From Hypericum androsaemum (Eukaryota; Streptophyta; Magnoliopsida; Malpighiales; Hypericaceae), in contig OZ023186.1 of assembly GCA_963995505.1 (NCBI GenBank), positions 7,555,070-7,619,069 on the forward strand: a stretch of 64,000 bases of DNA, in the 5' to 3' direction. The translations under genes were made by a program, and so were the position numbers. Numbering within the stretch: the stretch's first letter is position 1; every line of letters begins with the position of its first letter. This document shows positions 1 through 10,690 of the stretch, in pieces. The notes under the pieces are model-generated. The model searched no databases and was not told the origin of the DNA. It was given only the letters and a program-made list of their open reading frames with translations.

Positions 1-1312
1 ACTTATGGATTTGTGTGATATGAAGATCTAGTTGATATGGTTATGTTTGGCTTTAGTATGGTCTGATTATGTATAGATTTGGTACGATCTTGTTATGTTT
101 GGTTTTGGTACGATATGGCTATGTTTGCATCTGGTACGATATGATTATGTATGTTATGGATTTGATATGATATGGTTGCCTACGGCGGGCAGAACTATTT
201 GACCGATGAGGTTGGTCTGATATAATTGGTTGCCTACGACGGGCAGAACTATTTGGCCGATGAGATTGATTTGATATGATATGGTTGCCTACGGCAGGCA
301 GAACTATTTGGCCGATGAGATTGATTTGATATGATATGGTTGCCTACGGCAGGCAGAACTATTTGGCCGATGAGGTTAGTCTGATATAATTGGTTGCCTA
401 CGGCGGGCAGAACTATTTGGCCGATGAGGATATGGTTGCCTACGGCGGGCAGAACTATTTGGCCGATGAGGTTGGTCTGATATAATTGGTTGCCTACGGC
501 GGGCAGAACCATTTGGCCGATGAGGTTGGTCTGATATGATATGGTTGCCTACGGCGGTCAGAACTATTTGGCTGAAGAGGTTGCTCTAATATGATATGGT
601 TGCCTACAGCGGGCAGAACTATTTGTCCGAGGAGGTTGGTTGATGATGTCGCCTTTGAGATATGGTATTCTCGTGTTGAAGAGGGAGTGACACGATTTAG
701 ATGCTGCCGAATAATCATCCAATGCTGTGATTTGATTTTAAAAGTATGTAATTGTGCGTCAAATTACGCGACGGTATGGGACATTGCGTAGTTTACTCAT
801 GTTTCTGTGCTTTTGTGATTATGTCTTAAAATTTGGTCATCTCGTAAGTATAACTTTATGATACTTTACATGTCTGCATGATTCAATTGCCATGTTAGTC
901 ATATGCATGTGTTAGGTACGTTTGTGCATTGAGTGGCTAAATAAATTGCGATGCATATGTTATTTGTTTACGGAGTGTTCCAAAACACTCACCCCCTCTC
1001 ACCAGTTTTGTAGGAACTCGTACATGAGTTGTATTAGTTCGAAGATCTGCTATGATTGTACCAAGTCCACTTTATTCTCCAGGACTTGCATCGAGGTCTC
1101 CAGTTTGTATTTTACTCTTTTATCTAGAAGCTCCGTAGTTACACAATTCATTTTGATCTTGGGATAAATGTAAATAATAATTATCATCTTGAACTTGTAG
1201 ACATGTATGATCTGTAAAGTTAAAATACGTTTGAGGCTGGCTAGACACATTATGTTTTATCAACAGATTATGGTCTAGCGCCGGTCACCGACCATAGATT
1301 CGGGTCGTGACA
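1..1312 (+). repeat. 3' part of a Ty3-type LTR (plus orientation), cut by the window edge
   Basis: The right end reads GCCGGTCACCGACC followed by GGGTCGTGACA, the same terminus as the other large Ty3 LTRs at 17568, 28018 and 35128. The next bases (1313-1317, gatag) match gataa at the equivalent uninterrupted position of the second block copy (58380), so the LTR was inserted into the duplicated block. The start lies outside the window, so it cannot be said whether this is a solo LTR or the 3' LTR of a full element. No coding region is visible in it. Confidence 0.75.
174..652. repeat. 54-55 bp minisatellite inside the LTR, nine units
   Basis: Units start with GGTTGCCTAC at 174, 228, 283, 338, 392, 434, 488, 543 and 598. 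Spacing is 54-55 bp except one 42-bp unit. Each unit contains a GC-richer core around GGCGGGCAGAACTATTTGGC and an AT-rich tail around CTGATAT. The open frames across it are only the repeat read through and are not genes. Confidence 0.9.
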
Positions 1313-3070
1313 GATAGGGACTAGATATAGTGTACGATCCCATCGTTAGCAACGTGATATAGTTGGTGTTCATGACTATGGTGTCACCTACGGAGACGAT
1401 ATCCTCTTAATAAAGAAAAGCTTCACCGAAATATTAATGACCGAAGTGGTAGATGACAAACACAAAGATACATCAAAATTGCAACTCTACGTAGACGAAC
1501 ACTTTGATATACACACAGCGTACGCGAGTAAAAACTAAGATCAGACAAATCTGACCAGGAGAGCTTTAGCCAATACCAACAATGGGTTATACAACACAAT
1601 CCAAATATTTCTTAGATTAGTTCAAAACTGATCTAAGCAACAACAAAAAAATTAACAAGAAACATAAAACAAGAAAGGACAAATTATCCTTAGCTCTCTG
1701 ATCTATAATGAAATCAACAGTAGGATTTTTGTCTTGAAATTTTATTTTTTCAGTCTTTACTTTTTGAAAAAATATTGGTCTCGGGTCCCTGGCTGACATC
1801 AGCGTTCTAATTTTAATTTTTTATCATAGAAATGACCAAAATACTCTTAAATAATATAAACAAGATAAACATGGACATATAGACAACACGAAAATAACAA
1901 AAGTAACATAGTTGGCCGGAGGGGTGGTATATAGTGACCAATCCCTCCAGGCATCTCGTGCTGCCTCTTCTGGCTGGCCTGAGATTTTGCCAGTCTCGTG
2001 GCACGGATGCAAACCTGAAGCATCCTTCGAAGAGGTGGGAAGACGAGGCTGTTGTGGCAAGGTCGAGCCTGGCCTAGTAGTGGTGAGACAGTGGGTGAAA
2101 GCTCGAGCGAAGACGAAAGAGGAGGAGTGACGATGAGGCTAAGAAGGGGTAGAGACGAGGCCGGAAAGCTTTACTCTGCATCTGCTGTAACGAGGGACGC
2201 CGAAGGTTGAAAAGGGCCTGGGTTGGACAGCCTGTGGTCGATCAGCGTGGAGGAGGTGTGCTACGGACGAGTGCCTGAGAGAGAGTATGCTTAATTTTTC
2301 GATAGACATTATAATAACTCAACAAAACCAATGGCTAGAAACTGTAGGAGCATTCTTGCTGCAGAGCAACAAAACCAATGACTACATAGACATGTGATTA
2401 TCTTTGAACATTTTGTCTATGGGATTAGTGCATAAGTGAACATTAACTGTAACTTTTAACTGTAGGAGAATAGTGATTCATTGCAAACTTGGTACAACCA
2501 TTATTGAAGTACAAAAACTTTTAACTGTAAAAAAAAGTTGCGGGTGAAACATGTATCTAGTGATTGAGAACAAAGTTGAGGGTCTCTATCCCAATTGGGA
2601 AAATGTTAGCCAAAAAATAGCCGCTAGAGTTGTAATAAATTCCGTCAACAAAATCCGTCCTACACAGAACACTTTTACACTTGAGACAACTTTAACAACG
2701 CAAAATCACACACTACCCAAAGCGAAACAAATCCATAAATACACAGATTTTGGTTGTAAAGTTCACGTTGTGCCAATTTAATTCTCTAATCGTTAGAAAA
2801 TGGAACCAAAATCTAATGAGATCGATGCAAGATTGTTTATGAAGAATGAAATAGACACATCAAATTTCCAATAAATCTAACCGAAGACGTAAATTATGAA
2901 CTACAAAATGGACCCGTTGGAAGTCCTACATTGTGATAAGATCAATGATGTCGTTTTTTTTAAAAATAAATTTTTGTTATGTCTAGGATTTGGACCGTCA
3001 TTATTTTCTATTCTACTATTTTCTTATACCATTAGAACAAGTGCTCTTTAGTGATCAATGATATCATCAT

Positions 3071-4416
3071 GAAAAAATTACGCTCAGGTCCCTATAGTTT
3101 AGCGTCCCTCCTTCTGGGGTCCCTGCATTTCCAAAATCATTCCTGACGTCCCTGAAGTTTGGTTTTAGAGACTCTCGGGTCCCTAATGGCTTTTTTTTAT
3201 TTTTGGTCATAAAAATGACCAAAAATACCCTTAAACAAAAAATAAAAAATTACCAACTCCAACCTTTGAACAAAAATACCAAAAATTAAAAACCAACCCA
3301 AAAAAGATCAAACTAACCAAAATCAAGAACACAACCAAGAACATTAAGAAAAAAAACTCAGATCAAAATCTAACATCAAACAAACTCAGATGAAAAACTA
3401 ACACCAACCACGTTCGTCCTATGTGTCCCGTCGTCCTCGCCGGTCTCTCTGTCATCATCATCCTCCAGCTCTCCGTCCTAGCCGTCCACACCATCTCCAC
3501 CATCCTCACCGTCCTAGTCAGTCCTCTCTGCTCTCGCCAAGCATCACCCTCGCTCTTCCGTCCAGCTTCTCCGTCGTCGTACTCCAGCCTCTCGTCGTCT
3601 CCGTTGTCGCTAGGGAACAGATCCGGATGACCGCAAGCAAACTCATCCCCATCCTTAAAAAAAAAAACTCTTTCCCAAATTAATACCGTCGTCGACTCAC
3701 CTGTCCCCCCACCTCCCCTCCGCGACAGTACGACATCTCTCCAGTGAGCTCGACGACCGCAAGCAAGACCTCCTCTGCAAATCTCCTTCTCTGATGGTGA
3801 TGATAGGGACGACGTCGAACGATAGCTATTTTGGTTTAATCGGCGGGTATTCGGTAGCTATTCTGGGTTCATGATTTGCAAAAATCAGGGTGCCATTTCA
3901 GTTCTCGAGAAAGTAAATCAACTTGATTTCATATCTGCTCCATGAACGTTCATGTGCTGGGATCCTCGGTGGAAGACCAAGAAGACACAGAAGGGGTTTA
4001 GCTTGATTTTTTGAAGGATGGGGATGAGTTTGGTTTGGCAAGACGAAGACCAAGAAATTCCCAAATTAATACCGTCGAGGATTAGCTTTTTTTTTTATTT
4101 GAGTTTTTTTGTTGTTGTTAGTTGTTGAAGGGGGTTGTTTCTAGGTTATTAATTTTGATCTGAGTTTTTTTTGTAATGTTCTTGGTCGTGTTCTTAATTT
4201 TAGTTAGTTTGATCTTGATTTTATGTTGGTTTTTGGTGGTTGGTGTTTTTGTTTAAGGGTATTTTGGTTATTTCCATGACCAAAAATAAAAAAATGAGCC
4301 GTCAGGGACCCGAGAGTCTCTAAAACCAAACTTCGGAGACGTCAGGAACGATTTCAAAAATGCATGGACCCAGAGGGAGGGACGCCAAACTACAGGGACC
4401 TGAGCATAATTTTCCC
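3071..4416. mobile_element. Non-autonomous Mutator-like/foldback DNA element with long terminal inverted repeats
   Basis: Flanked by an imperfect 9-bp TSD (TATCATCAT at 3062-3070, TATAATCAT at 4417-4425) and absent from the matching point of block copy B (near 60137). The ends are inverted copies: the start reads GAAAAAATTACGCTCAGG and the end, reverse-complemented, reads GGGAAAATTATGCTCAGG. Similarity continues inward for roughly 350 bp as a purine/pyrimidine-skewed arm. The middle (about 3410-4080) is GC-richer and unrelated to the arms. The 9-bp TSD and long arms fit Mutator-like elements. There is no transposase. Overlapping frames at 3421-3683 show no recognised domain. Confidence 0.8.
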
Positions 4417-4597
4417 TATAATCATTATTATAGTTTAAATAAGAAGTTTCGAGTTGAAATCATTTCGGAAGATTGTAATGTTATATATTTATTAAGAGAG
4501 TTATACTTCATTTCTTTGAAACTAGATTTGTTAGTCTAATAAATTTGAACATCAAATCGTATAAACTAAAACATAAATTTTGAATTCAGATAATAAA

Positions 4598-6146
4598 TTT
4601 TTTTTTAGAACTGAATCATACTAAATTGCCAAAGCTGTGAATCAGCTTGGAAAGTCATCATACAAAAGAAGCATAAGCTCTGAAGGGGGACGAAGAACCC
4701 AATTGGATGCAACAAGGCCCAAAGCAGACCTTGTTCCAATCCAATTAGTAACTTCATTCGCCCCACGAGGAGTGGAGTTTAGCGAACAAAGGTGCAGCTT
4801 ACAAAGAGCTAGTCTAGGTGGAACAGAGAGGTTTTCAATCTGCCACATAATCGAAGTAGACCGTCCATTGATGAAGTCCACCACAACTTAACAGTCCGAA
4901 TGAATATGGGTAACTTGTTCATCGAACCTTTCTTCAACCAGCTTGATAGCCATCACAATAGCATGAATCTCAGCCTTCAATGCCAAGAAAGTACTTAAGG
5001 ATTTGTTGTTACCTCCCACCATCATGAGGCCAATAAAATTCCTTACTATGACAGCGGTACCAACAGCGCAAGAGGTGCTTCCTCAAGCAGCATCGCAGTT
5101 CAGGAGCACCTTATTTCCTGGAGGTGGGGTCCACCATTCAAGGGCCAGCATGATCAATGTCGTGTAAATACTTTTGATTTTCCCATTCTCACCACCCGGC
5201 CTCCACAAAATGGGCAGTCCTCTACAGGCACGCCTTGGTCCCCTCAAAGATGGCCTAATTCTGAGCTTTCCAAATCTGCCAGCAAATAAACACAATAAGA
5301 CCAACATAACTTGAAGCAGTAAGAAGTGTAAGCTGAGAGCAAGCATCAGAGAACCAATCGATAAAAGAGTTTATCATAACATCATCAATGCTAAGCCCTA
5401 AGCAATATCGAAACCACGTAGATTTAGCATGTGGGCACATAAAGAGAAGATGGACAACTGATTCAACATCCAATTAGCAAACTGAGCACAAATTATTATG
5501 TCCAAGATTTCTTTTTTTCAAAGCTTCAGTAGTAGGAAGGCAGTTAGAAGAAATTTTCCAATGGAAACTTCTCAGCTTAGGTGGAACTTAAAACTTCCAA
5601 ATCTTTCTCCAATGATCCTCATTACCACCACCTACCAAAGGAAAGGGTAAGGCGGGTGAAACATTTTCTTTTAATTTCAAATACCCAATCTTCACAGAAT
5701 AGGAACCATCCACCAGTTTTTTCCATACAATTTTATCCCGAAGCTCCACCTGAGGATGTCTTATAGCGAGTATAGCATCAACTTCCTGGGAATCAAAAGA
5801 GTTAGGAGCAAACCATTATTCCAGACATTTTGACCAAAATCAAAAAAATTAGCAGCCTTTAAAATAGTAGACCCAGTAGGCTTAGCAGACAGGACCCTAG
5901 CATTAGGAAGGGGAGGGAGCCACTGGTCGATCCATGGATCAATAGACCCACCATTGCCCCAACTATATAGGACATCCGGTCTAATAATTTCCTTACCTCC
6001 ATGGATGCTATGCCACAACTAAGAACTAGCTGCTCCTCTTGCAGCATATAGGAAGCCCGAGCATGGGTAATAGAGACCTTTAAGAGCTTTAGCACAAAGA
6101 AGATCAGGGTTGTTGAGCAACCGCCAAGCCTGCTTACCTAACAAAG
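4598..6146 (-). pseudogene. LINE (L1-type) ORF2 3' fragment, copy A
   Basis: The minus strand encodes the tail of a plant L1-type ORF2: a region like AKALKGLYYP upstream of the zinc-binding RVT segment (about 5.2-5.6 kb), then RNase H-like sequence with several frame breaks (about 4.6-5.1 kb). The 3' end is marked by a T-run on the plus strand at 4598-4606, meaning a poly(A) tail on the minus strand, beside ATTCAGATAATAAATTT. Copy B (60312-62257) is the same insertion with both TSDs preserved. Copy A loses its 5' portion and upstream TSD at 6146. It cannot be functional. Confidence 0.8.
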
Positions 6147-6369
6147 TCTGGTTAGCCCGATAGGCTATGTCGACCCATCCGGTCGACGGGATGTAGTTCC
6201 AGTGCAGGTGAGCGTCTAGCACCGGCAGGTCGATGCAAGATTGGTATAATCGTCGGTCCAGGAAGACATAGTCTGAGCAGTTTTGAGCATATGATGTGAT
6301 GACTATGGACATAAATAAGCTCATCAACAATGTGGCTCCTGAACTCATCATAGTCATATCACCTCTCAA
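6147..6369 (-). pseudogene. 5' exon fragment of a DOMON-domain (AIR12/cytochrome b561-type) gene, fused to LINE
   Basis: Read on the minus strand from 6369, the frame gives a hydrophobic signal-peptide-like start (about residues 11-28, ending near ITSYAQ), then CSDYVFL, SCIDLPVLDAHLHWNY and GWVDIAYRA. This is the start of the DOMON/DUF568 domain of plant auxin-induced AIR12 and cytochrome b561-DOMON proteins, which are secreted or plasma-membrane heme-redox proteins. At residue 74 the frame passes without a stop into LINE-derived sequence and ends at 6019, giving a 116-residue chimeric ORF. The rest of the DOMON domain, including later heme ligands, is missing. It is most likely a truncated gene. 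Whether it is transcribed is unknown. Confidence 0.6.
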
Positions 6370-6926
6370 ACTTTTAATTGGATTTAGGCAATAAGTGGGT
6401 TTTAGGTTTGGTCCACTTGGTTAGCTCAAGATTCATTTTATAGGACGGTCCTCTTAATATTTCCTAGCTCCAACTCTGCACCTATTCTACAACAAAACTT
6501 TAAGCCCCTAGAGAGTGTGACTCACCAACCACCAAATTGTGATGAAACTTAGTGAGTTTATCAAATTAGTTTGATAGCCCATCTCAAGATCGGACTAGAT
6601 GATAATTGGTCTCCTCATTTTTTGTTAAATTTATGTAATTCAAAATCGAGTATTGTCAGATTCTATTTATGAATGATGTGACTCTCCCAATTGCGTCTTT
6701 TCGTTCGTAAGAATCTTTAATAGATTTTTGGTGAGATTTAAATTGTTTCCATAATTTCAGATCTTAGATGGTCATGAGATTCGATCCTCCCACCTCATAC
6801 TTAAGAACTGACACCGTATCCATCAGACCATACATTACATGAGTCGGTGAATCTTTAATAGGCATTTTTTCCAATCGATTGACTACTGATCACTAGCTTT
6901 CTCTCAGCATCCAATTTTTTTAGAAA
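6370..6926. other. Possible former upstream region of the DOMON fragment; no gene seen
   Basis: This lies upstream of the minus-strand DOMON start. It is AT-rich and has no long reading frame, RNA gene or clear transposon end. It may include the old promoter, but no convincing TATA box placement could be fixed. Confidence 0.4.
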
Positions 6927-7470
6927 TGATCTTAAGAACGGGTTTGGAGTGGTCTTCCCAAGACTACTTTGAATGAAAGGGAGAAAAGATGAAATATAGG
7001 GGAAGAGAGGAGAAGAAAGAGAGTGGGGAGAAAAAAATTTTACTAATAGAGAAAGGAGAAAAATATGAAAGATATGAAAGATAAAAGCTATGACGCTACA
7101 TAAGATAAAAGCTACGAAACTAAAAGGATACGAATGTGTGTTATTTTGTTTGTGGGTATCTTTCTCCTATGTTCAAGCTCGCATTATATAGAAAAATCTA
7201 GCCCCAATCCCGTACAAAAATCCTAGGCCGTGTTCAATATAAGAAAACCTAACATAGTTCTGGGATCATAAGAAAAAATGTAAACTACACAAAATTTTCA
7301 ACACAAGTTTGACCCCATTCCTTGTCGAATTTGGAAAGGTAATAAACTACAAAGTTGTAGATCTCTCTCTTCTCTTTCTGTAGCTTTTGAAATTATATCA
7401 ATTCCATACTTGAGCCAAAAGCTACGATTTTTTTACAAAAATAGGTTCAACAAATCTGCGAATTAATTTT
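6927..7470 (-). repeat. Solo LTR-like copy of the small LTR family found at 62.3-64 kb
   Basis: It starts TGATCTTAAGAACGGG and runs through the same GAGAGAGTGGGGAG-rich and AAAGCTACGA-rich sequence as 62330-62884 and 63489-64000. It ends near CGAATTAATTTTCTGC. The orientation is set from the family copy at 62.3 kb, where a polypurine tract marks a minus-strand element. The right end is decayed into an A-run and no clean TSD could be read. Confidence 0.65.
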
Positions 7471-7699
7471 CTGCAAAAAAAAATTTGGCGCATGCCACCT
7501 TGACTGCTAACGCACGTGAGATCTCCGATGTGAAGATTCTTGTTATGTCTCGTCTAAATATTTTATTAGTTTTCCAGTTATTTTAGGGCGGCTGTAGCCC
7601 TAGAGTTTTTCCCCTATTAAATTTTTTATCTAGCGCTATATAAACCTTCTTTAGCTGGGGAGTGGATTTGGTCCTGGAAGGCCAAATCCAACTATCATC

Positions 7700-7825
7700 G
7701 TACGACGACCCAATGGTTTACTTAGTTATGATTCAATGGTCTATACAGTTATGATTTAATGGTCTACCTAGTTATGATTCAATTTTCTATTTTATACCGT
7801 CTCGGATAAATCGGGACTGTCCCAG
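7700..7825. repeat. Short AT-rich minisatellite split by a solo LTR (continues at 10333)
   Basis: Units resemble AGTTATGATTCAATGGTCTA, about 24 bp, repeated at 7712-7790. Further units (CCCAGTTACGATTCAATAG) appear immediately after the solo LTR at 10338-10405. The array was continuous before the LTR inserted. Confidence 0.7.
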
Positions 7826-10332
7826 TGTCACGACCCAAATTCGTGGTCGGTGACCGGCGCTAGATCATGTCAAACTTAATATAATAAACCAATACCTAGC
7901 AAGCCTCAAATCATAATATATCATTCCTATTACCAGGATTGTCAAAATATTTTTTTTTTCACAACATTGTTTCTTCAAACAAACATATTTATCGTGTCCA
8001 AAACCTGGTAGGCGTTGGAGTACACATCTCCAACGTCATATCATCAAACTCATTCTTTTAAAACATAAACATAAATTTACACATACATTACCTATTAACA
8101 TTAATCTAAGATCATATGTCAAAGACCAACAAATATGTACAATGGAGCGACCTAGATTACAAAGACAAAGACCATCCAGAGACCTTTGAACGTAGCCCGA
8201 GAAAGAAAGACAACGGGCTGAACTCGGATGAAGAAGCTTCTCCAGATGCAAACCACGGCTCAAATCTCTTCACCTGTGGATTGAAGTAAGGGATAAGTGC
8301 TTTGAAACACTTAGTAAGCAAATATTATAAGTAACATTTATTTAACCAACCAGTCGTTCCCATCAAACCTAACCAAATACTAACACACAACTAAGACAAC
8401 AAAAGACTACTTCACAGACAAGGTCATCAAAGAATTCACGTATCACACGTAATCAGAATTTCAGATAGACTTTTACAGAACATATAACACAATTCGGATG
8501 AACTTCAGATAGGTCTAGATAGTGTCACTCCCACTCCGACACGAGGATACCATATCTTAAAGGCGCCATCAGAAACCAACCCCGCCGGCCAAATATCATA
8601 TCATATACATATCCAATGTATCCTCAGAATATGTGCACATATGCCAACATCCCCGGTTGGTCACGGGTAGACCTCATCATCCGCCATCACACAAATTACA
8701 TACCAAACTTTTCAAAATTCACATACATACATAGACAATCCAAAAGCAACCTCAAATATCAAATAGACCAAAACCAAGCCCAACACCACATTTCATATCA
8801 TTCAAAAGTACGCCAAATAAAGTACATCACCCACGTCTAGTTAACTAAACACATGTTACAAAGAATATTCACTTACAAGATAATGGTTGCTCAAACCATT
8901 CAAAGAGAAGCTCCGTACTTTGTTTTACAACTCGTGGCACTCAGATTCAAATGTCAGTTAACTAGTCAAAAGAACAATTAACCACTATTATTACCACCCT
9001 TTTTAGCATGTAAATAGGTCTTAGAAAATATAAAACTTCATTTCTTAATTTACAATTTCTGTCACCAGAAATACTTAATCTAATCCTTGTCAATTATACA
9101 AAATACAACACCTTCATTTCTTTCTAATTGTTCTCGGTTCGGTTTCTTCTCAAATTTTCTTATTCTAATCATGACTCTAACTGAAATGCCAACTATTGAG
9201 AAGATCTTAATTGTTACAGTTCCTATAACTAATCTAACAATCCACTATTAGCTAATTTTCATGGAAACTAAGTATTAGCCTAAGTAAACTTGTCATCGCA
9301 CGTCTATTTACACGTTCTTCATGCTGAATGTTCTCGGTTGCTAATATCCATAACCCATTGAACATATAACATCCTAACAAAATCTATCCTATTACGTTAC
9401 TAAGAGAAACTCCCCAACTAAATTCACTTACCTCAATTTCCCTTTTATCTTTTTCTCGGTTGCTCGCTTCTCTCTTTGTTTTCCTTTTATTTTTATTTTT
9501 GGTCCATACTTAGGTTCAAGAGATGGAACTCAATAATTTATATTGATCCCATCATCTTTTCACCGCCTCATATGTATATTAATTTTTTTACCTTTGTTGG
9601 CTGTCAACCCTTTTAATCCAGCCACGTTTCTCTTCTTTTCCTTTCATGGTTATCTTCTTTTTTTATTGGGTAACATTTATCTAAACCACCTTTTACCACC
9701 TTTCTTTAATTATAAATAGGAATGTATTTCATTAGGAATTTAATATGGTGCCACGTTTTCACCTCCCTTCCTATTTTTTAAATCTTATCATCTCTTAATA
9801 GTTAATTTGTATTCAAGTCCTAATTTGTTAAGTTTAGACAAGTTTCATTCAAGCGATTATAATTTTATTTAATACCTCGAATAATTTATACCAAATTATA
9901 TCTAACCACATTCCTAAAATTTCTAGATGAGCAAAATTAGGTTTCTCTTTTCAGACATAGTATATTATTATTTAACTTAGAATATTTGATTAAATCTAAC
10001 TAACTTTTACTAATATAGTCGGGTTCAAAATTTAGGTTAACTTAAATAAAATCACATAACAAATATTTCCAATACTGACAAAATCAGACCTATATCAGAG
10101 CACCGTAAATTCTTGATTTGTTTCGGCCAGATTATTTCATAAATCATAAAACTCAAATAATAAAATTACGGATCTAGGTGTTATGAATCCAGACAAATTA
10201 GAATCACCTAAATTGAAGTCCCGATGAGGAAGCTACGACTATTTTACTAAACGACGACAGACTACGCCTAAACCCTTCCAAATCAACCTTATTTTGTTGT
10301 AACAAATTCGGTAGAAGGGTGAGGGTATCACA
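7826..10332 (-). repeat. Solo LTR of the Ty3 chromovirus family (2507 bp)
   Basis: Bounded by TGTCACGACCC at 7826 and GAGGGTATCACA ending at 10332, which is the reverse complement of the 5' LTR of the Ty3 element at 25315. Both sides carry the 5-bp TSD CCCAG (7821-7825 and 10333-10337). There is no internal element sequence, so it is a solo LTR produced by LTR-LTR recombination. Small open frames inside it (for example 8616-8840) are not genes. Confidence 0.92.
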
Positions 10333-10690
10333 CCCAGTTACCCAATTATGATTGAATAGCTTACCCAGTTACGATTCAATAGTTTACCCAGTTACGATTC
10401 AATGGTTGTCAGCTTTTTTCATTTTCCACCCGTATTTCCACATTTTTTTCAAAAAATTCCCCACGTATCCTTCAATAAAAATCCTCCTGCACCGTACTGG
10501 AGTGGGCCTCCAGGACCAAATTCGGTCCTTTAGTTGTTGGTTTAAAACATCTTGTTATCACTTGACATTAAGACTCATCGTTATTTGGTTATCTCTTTCC
10601 TTTATCTTATTTCTCTATTCGCCATGCTCTTCATTATGATATCTTCAAATAGAGTACGATAGTGATACGATTCAAGACGGTGGCTTTAGA
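10333..10690. other. Resumed minisatellite and unassigned sequence
   Basis: The first ~75 bp continue the minisatellite interrupted by the solo LTR. The rest shows no recognised gene or repeat. A 95-codon open frame at 10352-10639 begins inside the minisatellite and has no family signal. Confidence 0.5.

Larger units (their letters stand above)
1313..6146. repeat. Duplicated block, copy A
   Basis: Apart from one 1.35 kb insertion (3071-4416 plus a 9-bp TSD), this block is collinear and highly similar to 58380-61864 in the same orientation. The right border is sharp: identity stops after ACAAAG at 6146 (61864 in copy B). It contains about 3.3 kb of unrecognised non-coding sequence followed by the 3' part of a minus-strand LINE. 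The small open frames at 1912-2130 and 2551-2781 are kept in both copies, but nothing in them resembles a known domain. The real left limit is unknown because an LTR interrupts it at the window edge. Confidence 0.85.

Noticed and set aside
249..718. ORFs of 87 and 74 codons with repeated VLPAVGN units
   Set aside because: Translation of the 54-bp minisatellite inside an LTR.
1912..2130. 72-codon ORF conserved in both blocks (also 58979-59197)
   Set aside because: The same argument applies; overlapping minus-strand frames are equally open, so coding cannot be inferred.
2551..2781. 76-codon ORF conserved in both duplicated blocks (also 59618-59848)
   Set aside because: Conservation is explained by the recent duplication. 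Non-synonymous changes are present, there is no domain, and the surrounding sequence is equally conserved.
3421..3683. Overlapping ORFs of 69 and 86 codons in the Mutator-like element
   Set aside because: Low-complexity Ser/Pro/Leu and His/Pro/Arg translations of a C-rich tract; no transposase or host domain recognised.
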